Assembly (NCBI GenBank): GCA_910579685.1
Contig: CAJTVN010000002.1
Span: 62,001 to 126,000, forward strand
Length of the DNA stretch: 64,000 bases
Direction: 5' to 3'
DNA from: an uncultured Lachnospiraceae bacterium
GTDB taxonomy: Bacteria; Bacillota; Clostridia; Lachnospirales; Lachnospiraceae
Shown here: positions 36,924 through 44,616 of the stretch, in pieces
Layout of the letters: every line of letters starts with the position of its first letter
How positions within the stretch are numbered: position 1 is the stretch's first letter
Translations under genes and position numbers: made by a program
The notes under the pieces: generated by a model
What the model saw: the letters and a program-made list of their open reading frames with translations, nothing else
Told to the model about the DNA's origin: nothing
Database searches by the model: none

Positions 36924-38019
36924 CTCTCCGTCCTCCCTTTCCCAGACATCTTTCAATCTCTTCCATATAGGCATCCGCCACTTTTTCCCGGTCAAACTCC
37001 CGCTCCATTTTCAACCTGGCCGCTTTTCCCATTTCGGCCCTTTTCCCTGCGGAAAGCTCTGTGAATTTTGAGAGCGCCCTGGCCAGATCCCCGCTGTCCG
37101 CGGGTTTGCATCCAAAGCCGGTTACGCCCTCCTCGAAAATTTCCCGGCATCCGCTGATATTGGTGGCAATCACCGGACGACCCGTGGCGGAGGCCTCCAT
37201 CAGCACATTGGACATCCCCTCATGGTACGTTGGGAGCACCAGAGCCGAGGCGTTTTTGATGTACTCGTGCACGTCGGGATGAAAGCCAAGCTGCTTAATC
37301 GCTCCCTTCTTTTCGAACGCATCCAGCCTCTCCTGGTAATCCTCATCCGGATATCCAAGAAGTTCAAAGCTCACGGTCTGTGAAGAGAGCTGCAAAGCCG
37401 CCTCCAAAAGCTCCTCGATGCCCTTTTCCCGCATCATCCTTCCCACATAGAGAAAGCGGATCTTCTCTCCCTCGGGATAAGGCTCAAAGGCATGACGTTT
37501 CAGATTGACTCCGGAGCCGCTGACCAGCCTTGCCTTCTGTCCCGAAATACCGTACTTCTCAAAAATCTCCCGGTTTTCCCGGTTCTGGAAAAAGATGCAG
37601 AAAGCCTTTTTCAGCCCCGTCCGGTACATCGCCACGATCATCTTCAAAAAAACACCCTGTTTCTGAAACGTGCTTCCAAGGCCCGTCACCGTCTCGATAT
37701 AGGGAATCCTTTTCATCCGGCACAGAAAACCGCCGTAAATGTTGGGCTTGATGGTATAGGTCAGCACCAGATCCGGCTTTTCCTTTTTCAGCAGCCTGTG
37801 ATAGGCGCAAAGAAGCCTGAAATCCTCGGCCGGATTCACTCCTCTTCGGTTCATGGGAATGCGGATCACCCGGCAGCCTTCCGCCTCAAGCTCTCTTGTG
37901 CGCACCTCGTCCGGCAGGCTGGCCGCCACCTCATACCTTTCAAGAAGTCTTTTAACTAGCTCGTTTCGAAAGTCATAGAGACCGCCGGAGGAGTTTGCGA
38001 GAATCAGGATCTTTTTCAT
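36910..38019 (-). CDS. Family 4 glycosyltransferase, PglA-like
   Basis: The 369-residue GT4 opens with KILILANSSGGLYDFRNELVKRL and has LTYTIKPNIYGGF near residue 85, PYIETVTGLGSTFQKQG near 105 and the EX7E motif in YHEGMSNVLMEASATG near 260. IKPNIYG and TGLG blocks characterise the PglA/WbpH-type enzymes that extend an undecaprenyl-linked first amino sugar, usually with GalNAc. The PglC-, PglE- and PglF-like genes upstream in this operon fit that second-step role. Its end overlaps the dehydrogenase start by 14 bases. Confidence 0.85.
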   Translation of the reverse strand: MKKILILANSSGGLYDFRNELVKRLLERYEVAASLPDEVRTRELEAEGCRVIRIPMNRRGVNPAEDFRLLCAYHRLLKKEKPDLVLTYTIKPNIYGGFLCRMKRIPYIETVTGLGSTFQKQGVFLKMIVAMYRTGLKKAFCIFFQNRENREIFEKYGISGQKARLVSGSGVNLKRHAFEPYPEGEKIRFLYVGRMMREKGIEELLEAALQLSSQTVSFELLGYPDEDYQERLDAFEKKGAIKQLGFHPDVHEYIKNASALVLPTYHEGMSNVLMEASATGRPVIATNISGCREIFEEGVTGFGCKPADSGDLARALSKFTELSAGKRAEMGKAARLKMEREFDREKVADAYMEEIERCLGKGGRRDEFV

Positions 38020-38022
38020 AGG

Positions 38023-39003
38023 TCAGATAATTTCCTCTTCTTTCAGATTCACAACGGCAATCTCGTTATATTTCATCATACACACGCCTTCCCGGTATTC
38101 CCCTATGGCCACCGGGTTTTCCCTTCCCGCCAGATTGTTCAGCACCTGGGCAGGCATGTCCACTCCGCTCTCATAGGCGTGCGGATAGCCGCCTCCAAAC
38201 CTGGGGTTTACCTCCGAAATAGAATAGATTCCGTTTTTCTCAAATATGTCAATATCTATCATACCACAAAAACCGCATTTTTCCACGAAATTTTGCAGAA
38301 GGGTGAAAAGGGCGCCGTCCTTTACGGAAACCGATTTGTCCGTCTCCCCGGCCCGCATCTTGATCTTCTTCTTCACAAAAATCGAGGTGCATTTTCCGGA
38401 GATCATGTCGATATAGACGTCTGCGCCGTACTCCTGCCCGTCCATATATTCCTGTATCATCAGATCGTCATACAGGCGAAAGAGCACGTCGATCTCTTCC
38501 ATGGAGGATGCCTTGCTGATGTTGATGCTGGCGCTTCCCCTGACCGGCTTCACAAACACAGGAAAAGAAATCTTTCCCTCCGCAAGGGCCTCTGCGAAAT
38601 CCTCCCTTTTCAGATAACAGTTTGCCGTGGGAATCCTCATCTCGCAGAGCAGCTGATACATTCTGTATTTGTCAAAACAGGTCTCCACCAGCTCCCAGGG
38701 TGAAATAACAGGTGTTGTACCAACTGCAAGGAACCGCTCCCGCTCCTTTGCCAGAAGGGAGAGCTCCGGATCGATCAGGGAAAAGACCCCGTCAATCCTC
38801 TCCTTCCTGCAGATGTCCAGAATCCGATCCAGATAATCCACAGCCGTAATCCTCGGCACCAGGTAAAATTTGTCCGCCTCGTACACCGCAGGGGCAAGAT
38901 TCGAGCAGTCCGTGGCAATTACCGCGCCGTCCTCTCCCACCGCTTTCTTAAAATACTGCACGATCTTGTTTCTGGTTCCCGCACTCAAAATCAGAATATT
39001 CAT
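38023..39003 (-). CDS. ATP-grasp ligase, carbamoyl-phosphate-synthase/PylC-like
   Basis: The 326-residue protein starts NILILSAGTRNKIVQYFKKA and has FDKYRMYQLLCEMRIPTANCY near residue 115. ISFPVFVKPVRGSASINISKA near 145 is the ATP-binding lysine region, and YSISEVNPRFGGGYPHAYE near residue 280 holds the metal-binding Glu and Asn. ATP-grasp enzymes of this type join an amine and a carboxylate using ATP. Nearby enzymes form a 4-amino sugar and no PglD-like acetyltransferase is seen in this segment, so it may acylate that amine with an amino acid. That role is inferred from context. The start at 39003 gives the complete first strand; the longer frame adds only 15 unrelated residues. Confidence 0.82.
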   Translation of the reverse strand: MNILILSAGTRNKIVQYFKKAVGEDGAVIATDCSNLAPAVYEADKFYLVPRITAVDYLDRILDICRKERIDGVFSLIDPELSLLAKERERFLAVGTTPVISPWELVETCFDKYRMYQLLCEMRIPTANCYLKREDFAEALAEGKISFPVFVKPVRGSASINISKASSMEEIDVLFRLYDDLMIQEYMDGQEYGADVYIDMISGKCTSIFVKKKIKMRAGETDKSVSVKDGALFTLLQNFVEKCGFCGMIDIDIFEKNGIYSISEVNPRFGGGYPHAYESGVDMPAQVLNNLAGRENPVAIGEYREGVCMMKYNEIAVVNLKEEEII

Positions 39004-39074
39004 CTCTCTGCCTGCCTTTCTCCTATAAATTTGCTCCGATTGCCTCAAGGCACAGCGCCTGTCCTTTGCCCGAA

Positions 39075-40109
39075 TCAGAGTCTGTCAAAATACAGCGGCG
39101 TACCGCCCGTGTGAATAAAGAGCACTCTTTTCCCCTCTATTTGATTGTCCTGAAGAAACCGGAGCATCCCCCAAAAGGCCTTTCCCACATAAGTGGTATC
39201 CATGGGGATCCCTTCCCGCATCATGACCCGGTCAATGAGTCTCTTACTCTCATCCGTGTAATTCCCGTAGCCGCCGCAGCGGTACCTGTCCGTAAACAGC
39301 AGCGCATCCTCCCGGTACAGAGAATCAAATTTCTCCCCCAGATACTCCCGGATGCTGTCCTTTACCACCTTGCGGCCCCTGCCCTCTTCCCTGGCAATGC
39401 TGATGCCGACGATCCGGGCCGGGCTCCTTCCTCCTTCTGCGGCCCGGGGCAGCCTCCCGCCGCCTTTATGCACATGCGCCGTATCCTCTTTGCCCGCCTC
39501 TTCCCGCACTCCCTCCGCCAGGGAGAGAAGCTGTCCGCAGACAAGGCCCGCCTGGGTCGCCCCGGTTCCGGAGGCGTGGAAGATATAGTCAAAGGATATC
39601 CCTCTCTCCCGCTCCCAGGCCTCAATCTCCCGGTAGGCTTTCACATAGCTCTCCGTCCCCGGATTGCCGTGGCCGCCGCCAGTGATAAAATAGGGCTTTC
39701 GTCCCTCCTGCCTATAAGCCTCAATTCTCCTGTCAATGGTCTCGGAAACCCGGCTTACCGGGCAGGTCTCGACCGCCGCCCCGAACTGCTCCACCAGCTT
39801 TGTATTGTAGAGTCTTTCCCTGTTTTCCTCTGGCGAAATAATATGGCAGGAAAGCCCCATTGCCGCCGCCATGTTGGCTATGATCCGGCAATGATTGGAG
39901 CTGTTGCTGCCATACGTCATGATCACATCAATATCACTGTCTCTGATTTCCCTGTAAAATTCAGCCGCCTTTCTGGCTTTGTTCCCGCCAAAACTAAAAG
40001 GGATCATGTCATCCCTTTTGATATACAGCTGGTTTGCCCCATAACTTCCCGATAAAGGAACGAGAGGCGTCCTGGCAAGAGGACGCTCAAACAATTCGAT
40101 CCGGTTCAT
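39075..40109 (-). CDS. PLP-dependent enzyme, D-cysteine desulfhydrase/ACC deaminase family
   Basis: The 344-residue fold-type II PLP enzyme has the lysine block FSFGGNKARK (Lys44), TYGSNSSNHCRIIANMAAAMG near residue 65, HASGTGATQAGLV near residue 180 (phosphate loop) and IHTGGTPLYF at the end. Family members deaminate D-cysteine, ACC or related small amino acids, and some act in sugar-linked amino acid pathways. It lies between the PglC-like and ATP-grasp genes, with GGAGGAGG ahead of its ATG. A loop rich in K, G and E near residues 200 to 225 looks like a lineage-specific insertion. Confidence 0.83.
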   Translation of the reverse strand: MNRIELFERPLARTPLVPLSGSYGANQLYIKRDDMIPFSFGGNKARKAAEFYREIRDSDIDVIMTYGSNSSNHCRIIANMAAAMGLSCHIISPEENRERLYNTKLVEQFGAAVETCPVSRVSETIDRRIEAYRQEGRKPYFITGGGHGNPGTESYVKAYREIEAWERERGISFDYIFHASGTGATQAGLVCGQLLSLAEGVREEAGKEDTAHVHKGGGRLPRAAEGGRSPARIVGISIAREEGRGRKVVKDSIREYLGEKFDSLYREDALLFTDRYRCGGYGNYTDESKRLIDRVMMREGIPMDTTYVGKAFWGMLRFLQDNQIEGKRVLFIHTGGTPLYFDRL

Positions 40110-40111
40110 GC

Positions 40112-40762
40112 TTATACCTCCTCCCCGGCAGCTTCGCCCTGCGCCTGTCCTTGCGCTTTCCGGTATTCGTCAAAATCCGCCACCGTCTGGTCCGCGCCTG
40201 AGAGCGTTCCCGACCGCTTGAGAACCTTTCCCACAGTCATCCCAAGCACCTTAAGATCCATGAAAAAGCTGCAGTTATCCACATATTCCAGGTCAAAGGC
40301 AAACCGATCCTCCCAACCAAGGGCGTTCCTGCCGTTCACCTGGGCCAGTCCCGTAAGCCCCGGCCGCACGTCGTGGCGGCGGCGTTCCTCTTTCGTATAA
40401 TAAGGCAGATAACGCACCAGCAGGGGTCTCGGGCCGATCAGGCTCATATCCCCCTTTAAGATATTGAACAGCTCCGGCAGCTCGTCAAGGCTGGTGGAAC
40501 GAAGTATTTTTCCGAATCTCGTAAGCCTTACCTCGTCGGGAAGCGGCTGGCCTTTCTCGTCTCTCGCATCCGTCATGCTGCGGAATTTGTACAGCTTAAA
40601 AATCTTTTCCTTTCGGCCCGGGCGCTCCTGGGTAAACAGCGCCGGCCTGCCCAGCTTAGACCGCACCAGAATCCAGAGGATCAGGTAGACGGGCGAAAGG
40701 ATGAGTATGCCGCAGAGAGATAGAAGGATGTCCAGGATTCGTTTGATGTGATTTTTGTACAT
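40112..40762 (-). CDS. PglC-like phosphoglycosyl transferase (initiating sugar-1-phosphate transferase)
   Basis: This 216-residue enzyme is a small monotopic phosphoglycosyl transferase. It has one N-terminal hydrophobic re-entrant helix (ILDILLSLCGILILSPVYLIL), IFKLYKFRSMTDARDE near residue 55, STSLDELPELFNILKGDMSL near 90 (the Asp-Glu dyad), GPRPLL and RPGLTGLAQVNGRN near 130. It lacks the long membrane region of WbaP, so it matches PglC/WecA-replacing enzymes that put the first sugar on undecaprenyl phosphate. AAAGGA precedes the ATG. It is the predicted entry enzyme of the region C glycan. Confidence 0.92.
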   Translation of the reverse strand: MYKNHIKRILDILLSLCGILILSPVYLILWILVRSKLGRPALFTQERPGRKEKIFKLYKFRSMTDARDEKGQPLPDEVRLTRFGKILRSTSLDELPELFNILKGDMSLIGPRPLLVRYLPYYTKEERRRHDVRPGLTGLAQVNGRNALGWEDRFAFDLEYVDNCSFFMDLKVLGMTVGKVLKRSGTLSGADQTVADFDEYRKAQGQAQGEAAGEEV

Positions 40763-40764
40763 TG

Positions 40765-41313
40765 CTATTTCCTTTCATCAGGGCTATATCCAAAATGTTC
40801 CTCCAAAGCCATCAAATACTCAGGAGTTATCCTGTCTTTTAGACAGCCTAAAAATATGTATTTACCGGTTACATGGCTTTCTCCGCAATGAAAATCAAAT
40901 CTTTTTAAAATGTCCATACCTATAAGTATATTCCCACGTCTGTCATAATTTATGTGCATATAAGAATCCGGTATCTGATAATTTCCAAATGTTATATTTG
41001 TAACCAGATGTTTAAACTTCAGTGCGGGACTTGTGATCTTTTCCTCTCGTGATGCCGCTATACCGTGAGTATATCCTCCGGATTCAACACCATAGCTTTC
41101 CCTATAGTCAACACCGCTATCGATATCGTGAATCTTTAGCTCCCCTGCCTCCTGTATATCTCTTGACAGCCTATAGTAAGGAATAACAGATACGGCACAT
41201 CCTGTATCAATTTTGAACTTCAACTTTTTATAATCCTTGCCCAAAATTCTGCAGGATGATTTTACATAAAATGAGTCCTGGGTATCCAACTCAATATACA
41301 AGAATCTACTCAT
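40765..41313 (-). CDS. Retropepsin-like aspartyl protease domain protein
   Basis: The 182-residue protein carries KIDTGCAVSVIP near residue 36, the D-T-G active-site block of retroviral-type aspartyl proteases, and NILIGMDILKRFDF near residue 140, the usual second family block. One active site per chain implies that it works as a dimer. There is no signal peptide or membrane helix. The start could be 41316 or 41313; both overlap the preceding small gene. Bases 40801-40920 have about 36 percent G+C by hand count, against about 58 percent at 41641-41700. Its substrate is unknown and nothing in the glycan pathway obviously needs it. Confidence 0.7.
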   Translation of the reverse strand: MSRFLYIELDTQDSFYVKSSCRILGKDYKKLKFKIDTGCAVSVIPYYRLSRDIQEAGELKIHDIDSGVDYRESYGVESGGYTHGIAASREEKITSPALKFKHLVTNITFGNYQIPDSYMHINYDRRGNILIGMDILKRFDFHCGESHVTGKYIFLGCLKDRITPEYLMALEEHFGYSPDERK

Positions 41314-41551
41314 CATAGGATACCCCATTTGCTTCCTCACTTGAATTATCAATAATGCATACCGGATTGCATGCCTTTATTGCCTTTGCCGCCTCTTCAT
41401 CCGATGTCCCGATATATTTGATAACGCCGCTGTTCGTATCATCATCAATATCTCCCAGTATGATCAGGACATCATGAATCTCATCCATAGAATCAAGATC
41501 CACTCTCATACCTGTTGCCAAATCTTTAATTCCCAAATTAACTCGATTCAT
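41306..41551 (-). CDS. Small acidic protein of unknown function
   Basis: An 81-residue protein with about 18 Asp/Glu against six or seven Lys/Arg, including IHDVLIILGDIDDDTNSG in the middle and two cysteines near residue 60 (ACNPVC). I do not recognise a family. AAAGGTGG lies seven to eight bases before its ATG, and its end overlaps the retropepsin-like gene by a few bases, which supports real, coupled translation. It shares the AT-rich base use of that gene. It could be a partner, inhibitor or substrate of the protease-like protein. Confidence 0.6.
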   Translation of the reverse strand: MNRVNLGIKDLATGMRVDLDSMDEIHDVLIILGDIDDDTNSGVIKYIGTSDEEAAKAIKACNPVCIIDNSSEEANGVSYDE

Positions 41552-41572
41552 TCATTTCCACCTTTCATTCCT

Positions 41573-42718
41573 TCAAAAGCACCCTCTGACCGTCTTAATG
41601 ATCAGCTCCATATCCTCCGGCGTGTTCTTGATATCGCTTGGCAGGCACAGGCCCCTGTCAAAAATATCCTCCGCCACGCTGTCCTCTCCTTCTTTTGCCG
41701 TGATGAAATCATACTCTGCAAACACGGGCTGCAGATGCAGCGGCTTCCAGATGGGCCTGGATTCCACATTCTCCTTTTCCAGGGCATCCATAATCATATC
41801 GGGGGTTATTTTTTCTCCCCGGGATGTACAAGCGCCCTGCGCTATGGTCATACAGGAAAGCCAGCAGTTGTCGTCCCCGTCTTGATTCAGCGGGTTCATG
41901 GAAATCTCCGGAATGTCCGCAAAGGCCTCCTGATACTGGCGGTAAATCTTCCGTTTCAGCGCCTTGTGCTCCTCCATATGGAGAAGCTGGCCTCTGCCGA
42001 TTCCCGCCGTGATATTGCTCATACGATAATTATATCCAATCTGGGAGTGCTGATAGAATCTGGCCGGATCCCTGGCCTGGGTGGCAAGGAAGGTCGCCTT
42101 TTTGGTGATCTCCTCATCGTCCGACACCAGCATTCCGCCCCCGGATGTGGTGATAATCTTATTTCCGTTAAAAGAATAAATTCCGATTTTTCCGAAAGTT
42201 CCCGTATGCTTTCCTTTGTAAATGCTGCCAAGGGATTCCGCCGCATCCTCCACAAGAGGCACTCCATGCTGCGCACAGATCTCCATGATCTCGTCCAGCT
42301 TTGCGCAGGTTCCGTACAGATGCACCACGATCACCGCCTTAGGAGACGGATATTTTTCAAAGGCCCTTCTTAAAGCTTCCGGCGACATGTTCCAGGTGTC
42401 CCTCTCCGAATCAATAAAGACAGGCGTTGCCTTCTCATAAACCACCGGATTGCAGGTGGCGCTGAATGTGAGACTCGGCACAAAGACGATATCTTTCTCG
42501 CCCACTCCCAGAATCCGCAGCGCCAGATGGATGGCCGCCGTGCCCGCACTCAGAGCGGAGGCATGGCCTGCCCCGGTATAAGCCTCCATCTCCTTTTCAA
42601 ACGCATTGACGTTCGGCCCCAGAGGCGCAACCCAGTTGGTGTCAAAGGCCTCCCTGATAAATTCCTGCTCCTCCCCATGCATGGTGGGGCAGGAGAGATA
42701 AATCCTCTTCTTATCCAT
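41573..42718 (-). CDS. DegT/DnrJ/EryC1 sugar aminotransferase, PglE-like
   Basis: The 381-residue fold-type I PLP enzyme has SAGTAAIHLALRILG near residue 60, PLVEDAAESLGSIYKG near 155 and the lysine block GIYSFNGNKIITTSGGGML near 180. FNGNKIITTSGGG is characteristic of PglE-type enzymes that aminate UDP-4-keto-6-deoxy-GlcNAc at C4. The substrate would come from the dehydratase encoded just upstream; the two genes overlap by one base (TAATG). Product expected: UDP-2-acetamido-4-amino-2,4,6-trideoxyglucose. Confidence 0.9.
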   Translation of the reverse strand: MDKKRIYLSCPTMHGEEQEFIREAFDTNWVAPLGPNVNAFEKEMEAYTGAGHASALSAGTAAIHLALRILGVGEKDIVFVPSLTFSATCNPVVYEKATPVFIDSERDTWNMSPEALRRAFEKYPSPKAVIVVHLYGTCAKLDEIMEICAQHGVPLVEDAAESLGSIYKGKHTGTFGKIGIYSFNGNKIITTSGGGMLVSDDEEITKKATFLATQARDPARFYQHSQIGYNYRMSNITAGIGRGQLLHMEEHKALKRKIYRQYQEAFADIPEISMNPLNQDGDDNCWLSCMTIAQGACTSRGEKITPDMIMDALEKENVESRPIWKPLHLQPVFAEYDFITAKEGEDSVAEDIFDRGLCLPSDIKNTPEDMELIIKTVRGCF

Positions 42719-44616
42719 TATTCTGCACTTCCTTTCTTCTTGTAGGTATAGGTGGGAACAATCTCCCGGATCATGGTCCGGATATCGGCGCTCTCATTCT
42801 TCGACGCTTCCTTGAGATCCCTCAGCTGGGCAAAAAAGCGCATCTCGTCTATTTCAATAGGTTTTCCCACAAAAATCAGTTTGTTAGCCGTCTCCCTGAG
42901 CCCTTCCTCTTCCATCAGAAGCTCCTCATAGAGTTTCTCACCGGGACGAAGGCCTGTAAACTCGATCTTGATGTCCTCGTCCACCCGGTAGCCGGAAAGA
43001 CGGATCAGGTTCTTCGCAAGATCCAGAATTTTCACCGGTTTTCCCATATCCAGCACGAAGATCTCGCCGCCCTTTGCGTAGGCCCCTGCCTGCAGCACAA
43101 GGGAGACGGCCTCCGGAATGGTCATAAAATAACGGATGATATCCGGGTGTGTCACCGTAACCGGCCCGCCCGCCAGTATCTGCTTCTTGAAAAGCGGAAT
43201 CACGCTGCCGTTGCTTCCCAGCACGTTTCCGAAGCGCACCGCCACAAATTCCGTGTCATAGTGCTTGTTAAAGGTCTGGATGATCATCTCGCAGATCCGC
43301 TTGCTTGCTCCCATGATGTTGGTGGGATTCACCGCCTTGTCCGTGGAGATCATCACAAAGCGCTTCGTCCCGTTCATGGCCGCCGCCTGCACGGTCTTCC
43401 AGGTACCGAACACATTGTTTTTCACCGCCTCGTTGGGGCTTGTCTCCATGAGGGGCACATGCTTGTGGGCCGCCGCATGGTACACGATTTCCGGCTTGTA
43501 GTGCTCAAAAATCCAGTTCACCCGGTTGGTGTTGCGCACCGAGGCGATGAGTACCACCAGATTCAGCTCCGGATGATCCGCCTGCAGCTCCTGCTGAATA
43601 TCGTACGCATTGTTTTCATAAATATCCACAATGATCAGCTGCGCCGGCTTATGGCCCGCAATCTGGCGGCAGAGCTCGCTTCCTATGGAACCTCCCCCGC
43701 CTGTGACCATGACCCGCTTTCCCTTCACATAGCCCAGGATGGAGTCCAGATCCACCTCAATGGGATCTCTCCCCAGAAGATCCTCCACCTCCACATCCCG
43801 CAGCTTGCTGACGCTGACCTCTCCGTTTACCAGCTGGTACATGCCGGGAAGGGAGCGCAGCTTACAGTTGGTTTCCTTGCAGATATCCAGAATTTCCGAC
43901 ATCTGCACTCTGGAAATGGAAGGCATGGCCACGATAATCTCATCAATACCGAAAATGTCGGCGCACTCTATGATTTTCTCCCGGCCTCCCACCACCTTGA
44001 TTCCCTGGATGAAGCGTCCCCATTTGCCGGAATCGTCATCGATAATACACTTGATCACCATGGTGGAAAAATTGCTGTTCACAATCTCCTTGATAATCAG
44101 GTTTGCCGCTTCCCCGGCTCCGATCACCATGACGGAGATCCCGTTGTTTTTGTTCTGCTGCTTGTGCTTTAAGCTTCGGAAAAACCGGTAGGAAAAACGG
44201 CTCACAAACACAAAGCTGATCAGCAGGAACACGTAGAGGAAATAATAACTTCCCGGAACCGCCTGCTGTCCCGGCGTCTTGAAGAACTGAATGCCAACGC
44301 TGTAGCACACCGCTGAAATACAGCAGGAAATCACAATATTCTGAAGCTCCGTCTCCCCGGCATACGCCCAGAGACTGTGGTACATCCGGAATAAATACAG
44401 AACCAAAAGCGTAATCAGGATATTGACCGCCAGAAACCGGTTGATGGGTTCCATAAAGTGGGACGGTATCTCGGATATATTGAAATTATAGCGCATGAGA
44501 AGAGCCAGATAACTTGCTCCGATCACGCTGATGATATCATAGATGATCAGGCAGGTTCTTCTGTACAGCAGTTTTACATTGAATGGTTTTTTCACTTTCT
44601 TTGCTTCTTCACTCAT
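42718..44616 (-). CDS. Membrane-bound UDP-GlcNAc 4,6-dehydratase, PglF/CapD-like
   Basis: The 632-residue protein has four N-terminal membrane helices (to about residue 130) and a first Rossmann-like domain with VMVIGAGEAANLIIKEI near 160. The catalytic SDR domain has RVMVTGGGGSIGSELCRQIAG near residue 305. MISTDKAVNPTNIMGASKR near 420 holds the active site, with Met in the position where many SDRs have Tyr. ELLMEEEGL near 580 is also typical. PglF-type enzymes make UDP-4-keto-6-deoxy-GlcNAc. AGAGGAAA lies upstream of the ATG. It overlaps the end of the Wzy-like gene by eight bases. Confidence 0.92.
   Translation of the reverse strand: MSEEAKKVKKPFNVKLLYRRTCLIIYDIISVIGASYLALLMRYNFNISEIPSHFMEPINRFLAVNILITLLVLYLFRMYHSLWAYAGETELQNIVISCCISAVCYSVGIQFFKTPGQQAVPGSYYFLYVFLLISFVFVSRFSYRFFRSLKHKQQNKNNGISVMVIGAGEAANLIIKEIVNSNFSTMVIKCIIDDDSGKWGRFIQGIKVVGGREKIIECADIFGIDEIIVAMPSISRVQMSEILDICKETNCKLRSLPGMYQLVNGEVSVSKLRDVEVEDLLGRDPIEVDLDSILGYVKGKRVMVTGGGGSIGSELCRQIAGHKPAQLIIVDIYENNAYDIQQELQADHPELNLVVLIASVRNTNRVNWIFEHYKPEIVYHAAAHKHVPLMETSPNEAVKNNVFGTWKTVQAAAMNGTKRFVMISTDKAVNPTNIMGASKRICEMIIQTFNKHYDTEFVAVRFGNVLGSNGSVIPLFKKQILAGGPVTVTHPDIIRYFMTIPEAVSLVLQAGAYAKGGEIFVLDMGKPVKILDLAKNLIRLSGYRVDEDIKIEFTGLRPGEKLYEELLMEEEGLRETANKLIFVGKPIEIDEMRFFAQLRDLKEASKNESADIRTMIREIVPTYTYKKKGSAE

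Noticed and set aside
35688..37064. A 458-codon open frame on the plus strand
   Set aside because: It is antisense to the nucleotide sugar dehydrogenase and the end of the PglA-like gene and has no recognisable motif.
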